This document shows positions 10,626-20,400 of a DNA stretch of 64,000 nucleotides, in pieces (position 1 is the stretch's first letter; each line of letters opens with the position of its first letter). The notes below the pieces were generated by a model. That model did no database searches and was not told where the DNA came from. It worked only from the letters and a program-made list of their open reading frames with translations. Origin of the DNA: Streptomyces violaceoruber (lineage in GTDB: Bacteria; Actinomycetota; Actinomycetes; Streptomycetales; Streptomycetaceae). A program made the translations under genes and the position numbers. The stretch is taken from contig NZ_CP137734.1 of the NCBI RefSeq assembly GCF_033406955.1, forward strand, positions 6,262,001-6,326,000, given 5' to 3'.

Positions 10626-11774
10626 TCACAGGCTCTTGGCGGGGCGGCCCGGGAAGCGGCGGGCGTCCCCGTCGGAGGAGCGGCCGGCGGCCGGGTCCGG
10701 GGCGTGGCGGGCGTGCGGGAGGCCGGCGCGGGGCGGGCGCAGGGCCGCGTCCGCCGTATTGACCCGCGGCAGCGCGTACGGGTGCTCGTCGGCCAGCCAG
10801 CGCAGCATTCCCTCGCGGACCGTGACCCGCACCGTCCAGATGTCGTCCGCGTCCTTCGCCGTCACCAGGGCCCGCACCTCCATGGTGGTCGGGGTGGTGT
10901 CCGTGACGGTCAGGTTGTAGTTGCGCCCGTCCCAGGCCGGGCACTCGCGGAGGATGTCGCGCAGCCGCTCGCGCATCAAATCCATCGGTGCCGAGTGGTC
11001 GAGGTGCCAGAACACGGTCCCGGTCATCTGCGGGGTGCCGCGCGACCAGTTCTCGAACGGCTTGGAGGTGAAGTACGACACCGGCATCGTGATCCGGCGC
11101 TCGTCCCAGGTGCGCACGCTCAGATACGTCAGCGTGATCTCCTCGACGGTGCCCCACTCGCCGTCCACCACGACCGTGTCGCCCATGCGCACCATGTCGC
11201 CGAAGGCGATCTGGAACCCCGCGAACAGATTGCCCAGCGTGGACTGGGCCGCCACACCGGCGACGATGCCGATGATGCCGGCCGAGGCCAGCAGCGAGGC
11301 ACCCGCCGCCCGCATCGCCGGGAACGTCAGCAGCATCGAGGACACCGCGACCACGCCGACGACCGCCGTGACCACCCGCATGATCAGCGACACCTGAGTC
11401 CGCACCCGGCGCACCCGGGCCGGATCCCGCTCGGCGTGGGCGTGCGCGTAACGGGAGTAGGACGTCTCGACGACCGCCGCGGCGATCCGGACCACCAGCC
11501 AGGCCACCGAGCCGATCAGCAGCAACGTCAGCGTCCGGCCGACCCCGGTGCGGTGCTCCGGGAACACCCCGGCCTCGACGTACGACCCTCTCAGCAGGCC
11601 CGAGCAGAGCACGATCTGGTAGGGGACGCGGGCACGGCGCAGCAGCCCCCACAGCGGTGTCTCGGGGTGTCGTCCGTCGGCCTTGCGCAGCAACAGGTCG
11701 GTGGCCCAGCCGATGACCACGGTCAGCAGCACCGAGCCGCCGACCACGATCAGCGGGCGGAGTATCGTCTCCAT
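10626..11774 (-). CDS. MscS-type mechanosensitive ion channel
   Basis: A 382-residue membrane protein expected to open under membrane tension and release solutes on osmotic downshock. It has an N-terminal segment at residues 5-25, two further hydrophobic segments (about 75-100 and 125-150), and the MscS pore/beta-domain signature 'GIVAGVAAQSTLGNLFAGFQIAFGD'. 'MGDTVVVDGEWGTVEEITLTYLSVRTWDERR' follows. The last ~45 residues are Arg/Pro/Ala-rich and outside the family core. ATG 11774 is preceded by TACGTT then CGAGGG, so it may be leaderless or use GAGGG. The open frame on this strand continues upstream through the phosphatase region only by chance. Confidence 0.9.
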   Translation of the reverse strand: METILRPLIVVGGSVLLTVVIGWATDLLLRKADGRHPETPLWGLLRRARVPYQIVLCSGLLRGSYVEAGVFPEHRTGVGRTLTLLLIGSVAWLVVRIAAAVVETSYSRYAHAHAERDPARVRRVRTQVSLIMRVVTAVVGVVAVSSMLLTFPAMRAAGASLLASAGIIGIVAGVAAQSTLGNLFAGFQIAFGDMVRMGDTVVVDGEWGTVEEITLTYLSVRTWDERRITMPVSYFTSKPFENWSRGTPQMTGTVFWHLDHSAPMDLMRERLRDILRECPAWDGRNYNLTVTDTTPTTMEVRALVTAKDADDIWTVRVTVREGMLRWLADEHPYALPRVNTADAALRPPRAGLPHARHAPDPAAGRSSDGDARRFPGRPAKSL

Positions 11775-11879
11775 CCCTCGAACGTAACCGGCCGCGCGGT
11801 GCTGTGAACCTGTGAGGTATCTCCCGCCCGGGGTATCGCCGGGCGCGGGCCTGTCACACCCGGCTGGCACCATGGCCCC

Positions 11880-12470
11880 ATGAACATCGTGCTCTTTCAC
11901 TCGACCCTCGGCCCGAGGCCCGCGGTGCGGCAGGCCGCCGACCGGCTGCGCGACGCCGGGCACCAGGTGTGGACCCCGGACCTCTTCGAGGGCCGTACCT
12001 TCGACACGGTCGAGGAGGGCATGGCCCACCAGGACGGGATCGGCCGCGAGGAGCTGCTGAAGCGGGCCGTGCTGGCCGCCGCGCCCTATTCCGAGCGGGG
12101 ACTGGTCTACGCCGGGTTCTCGCTCGGCGCCTCCATCGCCCAGACCCTCGCCCTCGGCGACCACCGGGCGCGCGGGCTGCTGCTCCTGCACGGCACCTCG
12201 GACCTCGCACCGAACGCCTCGGTCGACGAACTGCCGGTCCAGCTGCACGTGGCCGAGCCGGATCCCTTCGAGACGGACGACTGGCTCAGCGCCTGGTACC
12301 TCCAGATGGGCCGGATCGGCGCCGACGTCGAGGTGCACAGATACCCCGGCGCCGGACACCTGTACACCGACCCCGGTCTGGACGACTACGACGCGGAGGC
12401 GGCCGAGGCCACCTGGCGGGTGGCGCTCGGCTTCCTCGAGTCCCTTCAGGAGGCTCAGGCGGGGGAGTAG
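11880..12470 (+). CDS. Dienelactone hydrolase family protein
   Basis: A 196-residue alpha/beta-hydrolase of the DLH type, starting 'MNIVLFHSTLGPRP'. The nucleophile elbow is 'GFSLGAS', i.e. a Ser where classical dienelactone hydrolases carry Cys. The acid is probably in 'AEPDPFETDDW' and the His is in 'GAGHLYTD'. The substrate is unknown. A CACCAT six bases before the ATG suggests leaderless initiation. Its 3' end overlaps the convergent phosphatase gene by 16 bases. Confidence 0.85.
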   Translation: MNIVLFHSTLGPRPAVRQAADRLRDAGHQVWTPDLFEGRTFDTVEEGMAHQDGIGREELLKRAVLAAAPYSERGLVYAGFSLGASIAQTLALGDHRARGLLLLHGTSDLAPNASVDELPVQLHVAEPDPFETDDWLSAWYLQMGRIGADVEVHRYPGAGHLYTDPGLDDYDAEAAEATWRVALGFLESLQEAQAGE

Positions 12471-14110
12471 ACGCGCTCGACCCGCTGCGTGCCGCTGCGG
12501 GTGCGGTAGGAGCGGGTCCACTCGGAGGTGGCCCGCGGGTCGGTGCGGTCGGAGACCACGTAGTAGTCCATCTGCGCCCGGTCCGCGGTGATGTCCAGCA
12601 CGCCGTAGCCGTGCCGGTCCGTGTCGACCCAGCGCACGTGCCGGTTCGCGGCCCGGATCACCGGCGCGGCGATCGCCGAGACGGTGCCCTCGGGGACCTT
12701 CACGATGTCGTCGAGGTTGTCGGACGTCACCGACGTGACGACGAACTCCGTGGCCGCGGAGGCGGACAGCGGGTAGGTCCCGGCGTTGTACGGCACGTCG
12801 TTGGCCCAGGCCATGTGGATGTCGCCGGTCAGGAACACGGTGTTGCGGATCGCGTGCGCGCGCAGGTGGGCCAGCAGCTCGCGGCGGTCGTCGGTGTAGC
12901 CGTCCCACTGGTCGGTGTTGAGGGCGATGCCCTCCTTCGGCAGCCCGAGCAGCTCGGCGAGCGGCCCGAGCAGTGACGCGGGGAGTGAGCCGACCGCGAA
13001 CGGCGAGATCATCACCGGGTTGCCGACCAGGCGCCAGGTGGCGTCGGAGGACGCGAGACCCGACTTGAGCCAGTCGAGCTGGGCGCGGCCGGTGAGGGTG
13101 CGGTCCGGGTCGTCGACCTCGCCGTCGCCGAGCGCCACCTGCTGCGAGCGGAAGGTGCGCAGGTCGAGCAGCGAGAGGTCGACGAGCTTGCCGAAGCGCA
13201 GCCGCCGGTAGGTGGTGCCGGCGATCGCCGGGCGCACCGGCATCCACTCGAAGTAGGCCCGCTTGGCGGCGCTCTGCCGCTCCGCCCAGGTCCCCTCGGC
13301 GCCCTCGGTGTGGTTCTCGGCGCCGCCCGACCAGGTGTCGTTGGCGATCTCGTGGTCGTCCCAGATCGCCACCACCGGCGCCGTGGCGTGCAGAGCCTGG
13401 AGGTCGGGGTCGGTCTTGTAGCGGCCGTGCCGGATCCGGTAGTCGGCGAGGGTGAGGATCTCGTGGGCCGGGGCGTGCGGGCGTACGACGGTGTCACGGT
13501 TGGCGTACTCGCCGGTGCCGTACTCGTAGATGTAGTCGCCCAGGTGCAACCAGGCGTCCAGGTCGCCGCGGGCCGCGAGATGGCGGTACGAGGAGAAGTA
13601 CCCGGCCTCCCAGTTGGCGCAGGAGACCACCCCGAAGCGCAGGCCGGTGACGGCCGCGTCGTGCGCGGGGGCGGTGCGGGTGCGGGCGACGGGGGAGTCG
13701 GTGGGGCCCGCGGAGAAGCGGAACCAGTAGTCCGTGGCGGGCGCGAGGCCGCGGACGTCCGCCTTGACGGTGTGGTCGGCGGCGGCCGTGGCCGTGACGG
13801 ACCCCTTGGCGACCACGTTCGTGAGGTCCTTGTCCGTGGCGACCACCCAGCTCACCGCGGTGTCCGGACCGGTCCCGGAGCCCGGTATGGCCTCGGGCGT
13901 CGGGGTCACCCGGGTCCACAGCAGGATCCCGTCGGGCAGGGGATCGCCGGAGGCGACGCCGTGCAGGAAGGCGGGGGCCGCGTCGGCCGCGCCGGCGGGC
14001 AGCGCCGCGGCGAGCGGGGCGGCGAGCACGGCACCGGCCGCCGCGGCCTTGACGACCGTACGGCGGCTCGGGGTGCGGGAGTTCTCGGAGGCTCTGTGTC
14101 GACTGGTCAC
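12455..14110 (-). CDS. phoD: PhoD-type secreted alkaline phosphatase / phosphodiesterase
   Basis: Releases phosphate from organic phosphoesters outside the cell under phosphate limitation. The protein has 551 residues. A Tat signal peptide is clear: twin arginine in 'SRRTVVKAAAAGAVLAAPL', cleavage near 'AGAADA'. The PhoD metallophosphatase core carries metal ligands in 'CANWEAG', 'HLGDYIYEYG', 'WDDHEIANDTW' and 'TGDIHMAW'. The family uses Ca2+ and Fe3+ and is folded before export. The start is a GTG directly preceded by an 8-bp inverted repeat. In S. coelicolor phoD is PhoP-controlled, but I cannot recognise a convincing PHO box here. The 3' end overlaps the convergent hydrolase gene. Confidence 0.93.
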   Translation of the reverse strand: MTSRHRASENSRTPSRRTVVKAAAAGAVLAAPLAAALPAGAADAAPAFLHGVASGDPLPDGILLWTRVTPTPEAIPGSGTGPDTAVSWVVATDKDLTNVVAKGSVTATAAADHTVKADVRGLAPATDYWFRFSAGPTDSPVARTRTAPAHDAAVTGLRFGVVSCANWEAGYFSSYRHLAARGDLDAWLHLGDYIYEYGTGEYANRDTVVRPHAPAHEILTLADYRIRHGRYKTDPDLQALHATAPVVAIWDDHEIANDTWSGGAENHTEGAEGTWAERQSAAKRAYFEWMPVRPAIAGTTYRRLRFGKLVDLSLLDLRTFRSQQVALGDGEVDDPDRTLTGRAQLDWLKSGLASSDATWRLVGNPVMISPFAVGSLPASLLGPLAELLGLPKEGIALNTDQWDGYTDDRRELLAHLRAHAIRNTVFLTGDIHMAWANDVPYNAGTYPLSASAATEFVVTSVTSDNLDDIVKVPEGTVSAIAAPVIRAANRHVRWVDTDRHGYGVLDITADRAQMDYYVVSDRTDPRATSEWTRSYRTRSGTQRVERVYSPA

Positions 14111-14112
14111 GG

Positions 14113-14132
14113 CCGATCAGGTTACTGATCGG
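14113..14132. promoter_or_regulatory. Inverted repeat adjoining the phoD start
   Basis: CCGATCAG (14113-14120) and CTGATCGG (14125-14132) are perfect arms around GTTA, ending two bases before the phoD GTG. It could be an operator, or an RNA hairpin occluding the ribosome binding site. No function is proven. Confidence 0.45.
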
Positions 14133-14140
14133 TACGCGCG

Positions 14141-14174
14141 CGAGTGGGCGAACTCGCAAAAGTTCGCCCACTCG
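14141..14174 (-). terminator. Strong hairpin between the DsbA-like gene and phoD
   Basis: A perfect 14-bp stem, CGAGTGGGCGAACT (14141-14154) with 14161-14174, closes a loop of CGCAAA. It lies downstream of the DsbA-like gene and upstream of phoD on the same strand, so it most likely ends the former's transcript. There is no U-tract. Next to it, 14188-14226 holds three tandem 13-bp units of ACCGGRRCCGGCC type. Confidence 0.6.
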
Positions 14175-14240
14175 TCAGCCGGCGATCACCGGAACCGGCC
14201 ACCGGGGCCGGCCACCGGGACCGGCGGCGGGATCACCGGG

Positions 14241-15041
14241 TCACTTGGTGACGCCCGCGTCCTTCAGCGCCTTCTGCCACGCGTCGGGCGTGCTCGGGGT
14301 CTCGACCACCTTGTCGTTGATCTTGATGGTCGGGGTCGACTCGACGCCCTCGGCCTTGTCGAAGGACTTGCTCATCCGCATCGCCCAGGCGTCGTAGGTG
14401 CCCTTCTCCACGGCGTCCTGGAACTTCTTGTTGCCCTTCAGGGCGTCGACCGAGTCCGCCACCTTGATCAGGTAGTCGTCCTTGGCGAACTCGTCGGTCG
14501 ACTCCTCGGGGTGGTACTTCGTGGAGTACAGCGCGGTCTTGTAGTCGACGAACGCCTCGGGGCTGACGTTCAGCGCGGCGCCCAGCGCGCTCAGCGCGTT
14601 CTTGGAGCCCTCGCCGCCCAGGTTGCCGTCGAGGAAGGTGCCGACGGTGAAGGAGAGCTTGTAGTCGCCGTCCTCCATGCCCTTGTTGACGGTCTCGCCG
14701 ATGCTCTGCTCCATCGCCGCGCAGCCGGGGCAGCGCGGGTCCTCGTAGAGGTGGATGACGTGGTCGGACTTGGACTCGCCGATGACGACGGTGGTGCCGT
14801 CCTTGCCGGAGGTGTTGGCCGGGGCCACCACCTTCGCCTCGGCGGCCTTGTCCCAGCCGCTGGGCTTGTTGCCCTGCACGACGGCGTAGCTGATGCCGCC
14901 GGCTATCGCCAGCACGCCGACGATGGAGGCGGCCACGATGACCTGGCGCCTGACCTTGTCGCGCTTGGCCTGGCGCTCGCGCTCCTGGCGCAGGCGCTCA
15001 CGGGCCGCCGTCTTCGCCGCCTGGCTGTTCCGCTTGCTCAT
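14241..15041 (-). CDS. Membrane-anchored DsbA-like thioredoxin-fold protein (CPGC)
   Basis: A 266-residue protein with a strongly basic N-terminus (1-33, Arg/Lys/Gln-rich), one membrane anchor (about 34-55, 'VIVAASIVGVLAIAGGISYAVV') and an extracytoplasmic DsbA/thioredoxin-like domain. The active site is C-P-G-C in 'EDPRCPGCAAMEQSI' and a cis-Pro is in 'ESTPTIKIND'. It probably forms or shuffles disulfides in secreted proteins. ATG 15041 follows GGAGAG; an ATG two codons upstream is possible. A paralogue with the same layout and CPAC lies at 45.6 kb. It is transcribed with the membrane protein gene upstream (97-base gap). Confidence 0.87.
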   Translation of the reverse strand: MSKRNSQAAKTAARERLRQERERQAKRDKVRRQVIVAASIVGVLAIAGGISYAVVQGNKPSGWDKAAEAKVVAPANTSGKDGTTVVIGESKSDHVIHLYEDPRCPGCAAMEQSIGETVNKGMEDGDYKLSFTVGTFLDGNLGGEGSKNALSALGAALNVSPEAFVDYKTALYSTKYHPEESTDEFAKDDYLIKVADSVDALKGNKKFQDAVEKGTYDAWAMRMSKSFDKAEGVESTPTIKINDKVVETPSTPDAWQKALKDAGVTK

Positions 15042-15138
15042 GATGATCTCTCCGGGGACGCGCACACGGGGGTGTGCGGAAGTACGTACGGGGGACTGCG
15101 GTGCTCGGTGGTGCTCGCACGACGCGGCCGGTGCCGGG

Positions 15139-15870
15139 TCAGACGAGGGTGGCCACCGGGCACGGCGGTCCGCGACGTCCCAGGGAGTGCGTGAGGATCC
15201 GCTCACGGGCACCGGTGGTGCGGCGGGCCGGGGGCGTCGGGCGACGCACCGCCGGGGCCCGGCGTACGCCCACGGCCGCGACGGCGAGCAGCAGCGGCCG
15301 GAAGGTGGTCGCGGCCACCGCGCCGAGCAGCTGGGCCAGCGCCCGCTCGCCGCGCCGCAGCCAGGCCGCCGCCAGCAGCCCGACCCCGACGTGCGCGGCA
15401 AGCAGCAGCCAGGCGGTGCCGGGGTCGGCCTGGGCCAGCACCGACGCCATCCGGTCGGTCTCCGCCCCGGTCACCCGGGTCAGCGGCGCGGTCACCCCGG
15501 CGTGGACGCCGGTCCCGTCGCCGCACAGCACGTCGAAGCCGACCGAGCGCAGCGGGCCCGCGACCGGGCCGCCCGCCCGGCCGTAGCAGACGTGCTGGCC
15601 GGTGGTGAAGACCGTGTCGGCGGCCAGCTCCAGCGGGATCAGCAGGGCGGCGATCCGCCCGAAACCGCGCTCGCGCCGCCCGGCCAGGGCGTACGCGATC
15701 AGGAACACGGCGGCGGCGACGGCGGCCACCGTGGGCAGCGGCAGCGGAACCCCGGACAGCAGCACGTGCGACGCGGTGCTGAGGGTCACGGCGAGTGCCG
15801 TGAACAGCGCCGCGCGTACGGCTCTGAGCGGGGTTCCGGATATGTCCATAGCAGTAGAAGAGTGTGTCAC
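15139..15870 (-). CDS. Conserved integral membrane protein, function unknown
   Basis: I do not recognise a named family. The 243-residue protein has five likely membrane segments (about 17-38, 45-64, 70-92, 147-170 and 178-200) and a Pro/Arg-rich tail. Two cysteines, in 'GQHVCYGRAGG' and 'DVLCGDGTG', lie in the large loop between segments 3 and 4, and could form a disulfide outside the membrane. It is upstream of a DsbA-like gene on the same strand, but lacks the CXXC of VKOR, so a redox-partner role is not supported. The start is uncertain: GTG 15870, or ATG 15849, which has no visible ribosome binding site. Confidence 0.6.
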   Translation of the reverse strand: MTHSSTAMDISGTPLRAVRAALFTALAVTLSTASHVLLSGVPLPLPTVAAVAAAVFLIAYALAGRRERGFGRIAALLIPLELAADTVFTTGQHVCYGRAGGPVAGPLRSVGFDVLCGDGTGVHAGVTAPLTRVTGAETDRMASVLAQADPGTAWLLLAAHVGVGLLAAAWLRRGERALAQLLGAVAATTFRPLLLAVAAVGVRRAPAVRRPTPPARRTTGARERILTHSLGRRGPPCPVATLV

Positions 15871-15935
15871 GGGGTCCGGTAAGGGACCCCTAAAGGGTTC
15901 CTGTGAGACGGCCGACGGTTACCGAACCGGAATGG

Positions 15936-17276
15936 TCACAGACCCGGGATCCGGCCGTTGCGGAACAGGTCGACGAAGGTCTGGTGGTCGGCACGCGCGC
16001 GTGCGCCGTAGCGGTGCGCGAAGTCGACCAGCAGCGGCGCGAAGCCCTCCTCGTCGGCGGCGATGGCCGCGTCGATGGCCCGCTCCGTGGAGAACGGCAC
16101 CAGGGACTCCCCGGACTGGTCGTCGGCCGCCGCGTGCATGGTCGCGGTGGCCCGGCCCAGGTCGGCGACGACCTCGGCGATCTCCTCCGGGTCGTCGATG
16201 TCGCCCCAGTCCAGGTCGACCGCGTACGGCGAGACCTCGGCGACCAGCTGTCCGGCGCCGTCCAGCTCGGTCCAGCCCAGCCACGGGTCGGCGTGCGCCT
16301 GGAGGGCGCGCTGGGAGATCACCGTGCGGTGGCCCTCGTGCCGGAAGTAGTCCCGGATCGCCTGGTCGGTGATGTGCCGGGAGACGGCCGGGGTCTGGGC
16401 CTGCTTGATGTAGATCACGACGTCGTTCTCCAGGGCGTCGCTGTTGCCCTCCAGGAGGATGTTGTACGACGGCAGGCCGGCCGAGCCGATGCCGATGCCC
16501 CGGCGGCCGACGACGTCCTTCACGCGGTAGGAGTCGGGGCGGGCCAGGGAGGACTCGGGCAGCGTCTCCAGGTAGCCGTCGAAGGCCGCGAGCACCTTGT
16601 AGCGCGTGGCGGCGTCCAGCTCGATGGAGCCGCCGCCGGGGGCGAAGCGGCGCTCGAAGTCACGGATCTCGGTCATCGAGTCCAGCAGCCCGAAGCGGGT
16701 CAGCGAGCGGGCCACCCGCAGCGCGCCGAGCAGCGGGCCCTCCGCGGTGTCCAGCGTGAAGGGCGGCACCTCGTCGCTCTTGGCGCCGGTGGCCAGGGCG
16801 TGGATCCGCTCGCGGTACGCGCCCGCGTACACCCGCACCAGCTCGGTGATCTGCTCGTCGCTGAACGCCTTGGCGTACCCGATCAGCGCGACGGAGGCGG
16901 CGAAGCGCTTGAGGTCCCAGGTGAAGGGGCCGACGTAGGCCTCGTCGAAGTCGTTGACGTTGAAGATCAGCCGGCCGGTGGAGTCCATGTACGTGCCGAA
17001 GTTCTCCGCGTGGAGGTCGCCGTGGATCCACACCCGGGAGGTCCGCTCGTCCAGGTAGGCGCCGCCGTGCTGATCACCGAAGTCCGGATCCTCGGTCAAA
17101 TCGCGGTAAAAGAGACCTGCGGTGCCGCGGTAGAACGCGAAGGCGGAGGCCGCCATCTTGCGGAACTTCACCCGGAACGCCGCGGGATCCGCGGCCAGCA
17201 GCTGGCCGAAGGCGGTGTCGAAGACGGCGAGGATCTCCTCGCCGCGGTGCTCCTCGTTGAGCTGCGGGACCGACAT
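15936..17276 (-). CDS. DUF2252 family protein (kinase-like fold)
   Basis: A 446-residue cytoplasmic protein of the DUF2252 family. Motifs resembling aminoglycoside-phosphotransferase/kinase catalytic loops are visible: 'VWIHGDLHAENFG' and 'LIFNVNDFDEAYVGPFTWDLKRFA'. 'RRGIGIGSAGLPSYNILLEG' and 'VIYIKQAQ' (possible nucleotide-binding Lys) occur later. No substrate is known for this family. ATG 17276 was chosen for the AGGAGG eight bases upstream; a start eleven codons further up lacks one. It is divergent from dnaE across a 202-base intergenic region. Confidence 0.85.
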   Translation of the reverse strand: MSVPQLNEEHRGEEILAVFDTAFGQLLAADPAAFRVKFRKMAASAFAFYRGTAGLFYRDLTEDPDFGDQHGGAYLDERTSRVWIHGDLHAENFGTYMDSTGRLIFNVNDFDEAYVGPFTWDLKRFAASVALIGYAKAFSDEQITELVRVYAGAYRERIHALATGAKSDEVPPFTLDTAEGPLLGALRVARSLTRFGLLDSMTEIRDFERRFAPGGGSIELDAATRYKVLAAFDGYLETLPESSLARPDSYRVKDVVGRRGIGIGSAGLPSYNILLEGNSDALENDVVIYIKQAQTPAVSRHITDQAIRDYFRHEGHRTVISQRALQAHADPWLGWTELDGAGQLVAEVSPYAVDLDWGDIDDPEEIAEVVADLGRATATMHAAADDQSGESLVPFSTERAIDAAIAADEEGFAPLLVDFAHRYGARARADHQTFVDLFRNGRIPGL

Positions 17277-17478
17277 GCCTGGTGCCTCCTGGTGCGGGTG
17301 GTGCCTCACGGATGGAGCGGATCTCCACTCGGGCCAACGTTCGAAAGGGAGCGGGAGTGCCCGCCCCAGAAGGTACGCGTGGGGAGCCTTCGAGTGTCAG
17401 TCCCGAGGCATAGACTTCGACGCTGACCCCCCGGATCGACCGCCGCCAGTCGTCCCCAGTTTTCTCAGGAGGCCGCAC

Positions 17479-20400
17479 GTGTCAAAGCCGCCGTTCACGC
17501 ACCTGCACGTCCACACCCAGTACTCGCTGCTGGACGGTGCCGCGCGGCTCAAGGACATGTTCGACGCGTGCAACGAGATGGGCATGTCGCACATCGCCAT
17601 GTCCGACCACGGCAACCTGCACGGGGCGTACGACTTCTTCCACTCCGCGAAGAAGGCCGGAGTCACCCCGATCATCGGGATCGAGGCGTACGTCGCCCCC
17701 GAGTCCCGGCGCAACAAGCGCAAGATCCAGTGGGGCCAGCCGCACCAGAAGCGGGACGACGTCTCGGGTTCGGGCGGTTACACCCACAAGACCATGTGGG
17801 CGACGAACAGCAAGGGCCTGCACAACCTCTTCCGCCTCTCCTCCGACGCCTACGCCGAGGGCTGGCTGCAGAAATGGCCGCGGATGGACAAGGAGACCAT
17901 CAGCCAGTGGTCCGAGGGCATCGTCGCCTCCACCGGCTGCCCCTCCGGCGAGGTGCAGACCCGGCTGCGCCTCGGCCACTTCGACGAGGCCCTGAAGGCC
18001 GCCGCCGACTACCAGGACATCTTCGGCAAGGACCGGTACTTCCTGGAGCTGATGGACCACGGCATCGAGATCGAGCACCGGGTCCGCGACGGACTCCTGG
18101 AGATCGGCAGGAAGCTCGGCATCCCGCCGCTGGTGACGAACGACTCGCACTACACCTACGCGCACGAGGCGACCGCCCACGACGCGCTGCTGTGCATCCA
18201 GACCGGCAAGAACCTCTCCGACCCGGACCGCTTCCGCTTCGACGGCACCGGCTACTACCTGAAGTCGACGGACGAGATGTACGCCATCGACTCCTCCGAC
18301 GCCTGGCAGGAGGGCTGTGCCAACACGCGCCTGATCGCCGAGATGATCGACACCACCGGCATGTTCGAGAAGCGCGACCTCATGCCGAAGTTCGACATCC
18401 CCGAGGGCTTCACGGAGATCACCTGGTTCCAGGAGGAGGTCCGCCGCGGCATGGAGCGCCGCTTCCCGGGCGGCGTCCCCGAGGACCGCCAGAAGCAGGC
18501 CGAGTACGAGATGGACGTCATCATCCAGATGGGGTTCCCGGGGTACTTCCTGGTGGTCGCCGACTTCATCATGTGGGCCAAGAACCAGGGCATCGCGGTC
18601 GGCCCCGGCCGAGGCTCCGCGGCCGGCTCGATCGTCGCCTACGCGATGGGCATCACCGACCTCGACCCCATCCCGCACGGCCTGATCTTCGAGCGCTTCC
18701 TGAACCCCGAGCGCGTCTCCATGCCCGACGTCGACATCGACTTCGACGAGCGCAGGCGCGTCGAGGTGATCAGGTACGTGACCGAGAAGTACGGCGCCGA
18801 CAAGGTCGCCATGATCGGCACCTACGGCAAGATCAAGGCGAAGAACGCCATCAAGGACTCCGCGCGCGTGCTGGGCTACCCGTACGCGATGGGGGACCGG
18901 CTCACCAAGGCCATGCCCGCCGACGTCCTCGGCAAGGGCATCGACCTCAACGGCATCACCGACCCGACGCACCCGCGCTACAGCGAGGCCGGCGAGATCC
19001 GCTCGATGTACGAGAGCGAGCCGGACGTCAAGAAGGTCATCGACACCGCCAAGGGCGTCGAGGGCCTGGTCCGGCAGATGGGCGTGCACGCGGCCGGCGT
19101 GATCATGTCCAGCGAGCCCATCGTCGACCACGCCCCGATCTGGGTCCGGCACACGGACGGCGTGACCATCACGCAGTGGGACTACCCGCAGTGCGAGTCG
19201 CTCGGCCTGCTGAAGATGGACTTCCTCGGCCTGCGCAACCTCACGATCATGGACGACGCCGTCAAGATGGTGAAGTCCAACAAGGGCATCGACCTCGACC
19301 TGCTGTCGCTGCCGCTGGACGACCCCACGACCTTCGAACTGCTCCAGCGCGGCGACACGCTCGGTGTCTTCCAGTTCGACGGCGGCCCGATGCGCTCCCT
19401 GCTGCGGCTGATGAAGCCCGACAACTTCGAGGACATCTCCGCCGTCTCCGCGCTCTACCGCCCCGGCCCGATGGGCATGGACTCGCACACCAACTACGCG
19501 CTGCGCAAGAACGGCCTCCAGGAGATCACGCCGATCCACAAGGAGCTGGAGGAGCCCCTCCAGGAGGTCCTCGCGGTCACCTACGGCCTGATCGTCTATC
19601 AGGAGCAGGTGCAGAAGGCCGCCCAGATCATCGCGGGCTACTCGCTCGGCGAGGCCGACATCCTGCGCCGCGTGATGGGCAAGAAGAAGCCCGACGAACT
19701 GGCGAAGAACTTCGTCCTCTTCCAGGCCGGAGCCAGGAAGAACGGCTACAGCGACGAGGCCATCCAGGCCCTGTGGGACGTCCTGGTCCCGTTCGCCGGC
19801 TACGCCTTCAACAAGGCGCACTCGGCCGCCTACGGCCTGGTCTCGTACTGGACCGGATACCTGAAGGCGAACTACCCGGCCGAGTACATGGCCGCCCTGC
19901 TCACCTCGGTCAAGGACGACAAGGACAAGTCGGCCGTCTACCTGAACGAGTGCCGGCGCATGGGCATCAAGGTGCTGCCGCCCAACGTCAACGAGTCCAT
20001 GTCGAACTTCGCCGCGCAGGGCGACGACGTGATCCTCTTCGGGCTCTCCGCCGTGCGCAACGTCGGCACCAACGTCGTCGAGTCGATCATCAAGTGCCGC
20101 AAGGCCAAGGGGAAGTACGCGTCCTTCCCCGACTACCTGGACAAGGTGGAGGCGGTCGTCTGCAACAAGCGGACGACGGAGTCGCTGATCAAGGCGGGCG
20201 CCTTCGACGAGATGGGGCACACCCGCAAGGGCCTCACCGCGCAGTACGAACCGATGATCGACAACGTGGTCGCGGTCAAGCGCAAGGAGGCCGAGGGCCA
20301 GTTCGACCTCTTCGGCGGCATGGGCGACGAGCAGAGCGACGAGCCCGGCTTCGGACTCGACGTGGTCTTCGGCGAGGACGAGTGGGACAAGACCTATCTG

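Noticed and set aside
15139..15870. VKOR-like redox partner for the adjacent DsbA-like protein
   Set aside because: It has two cysteines in one loop but no CXXC motif or VKOR helical pattern.
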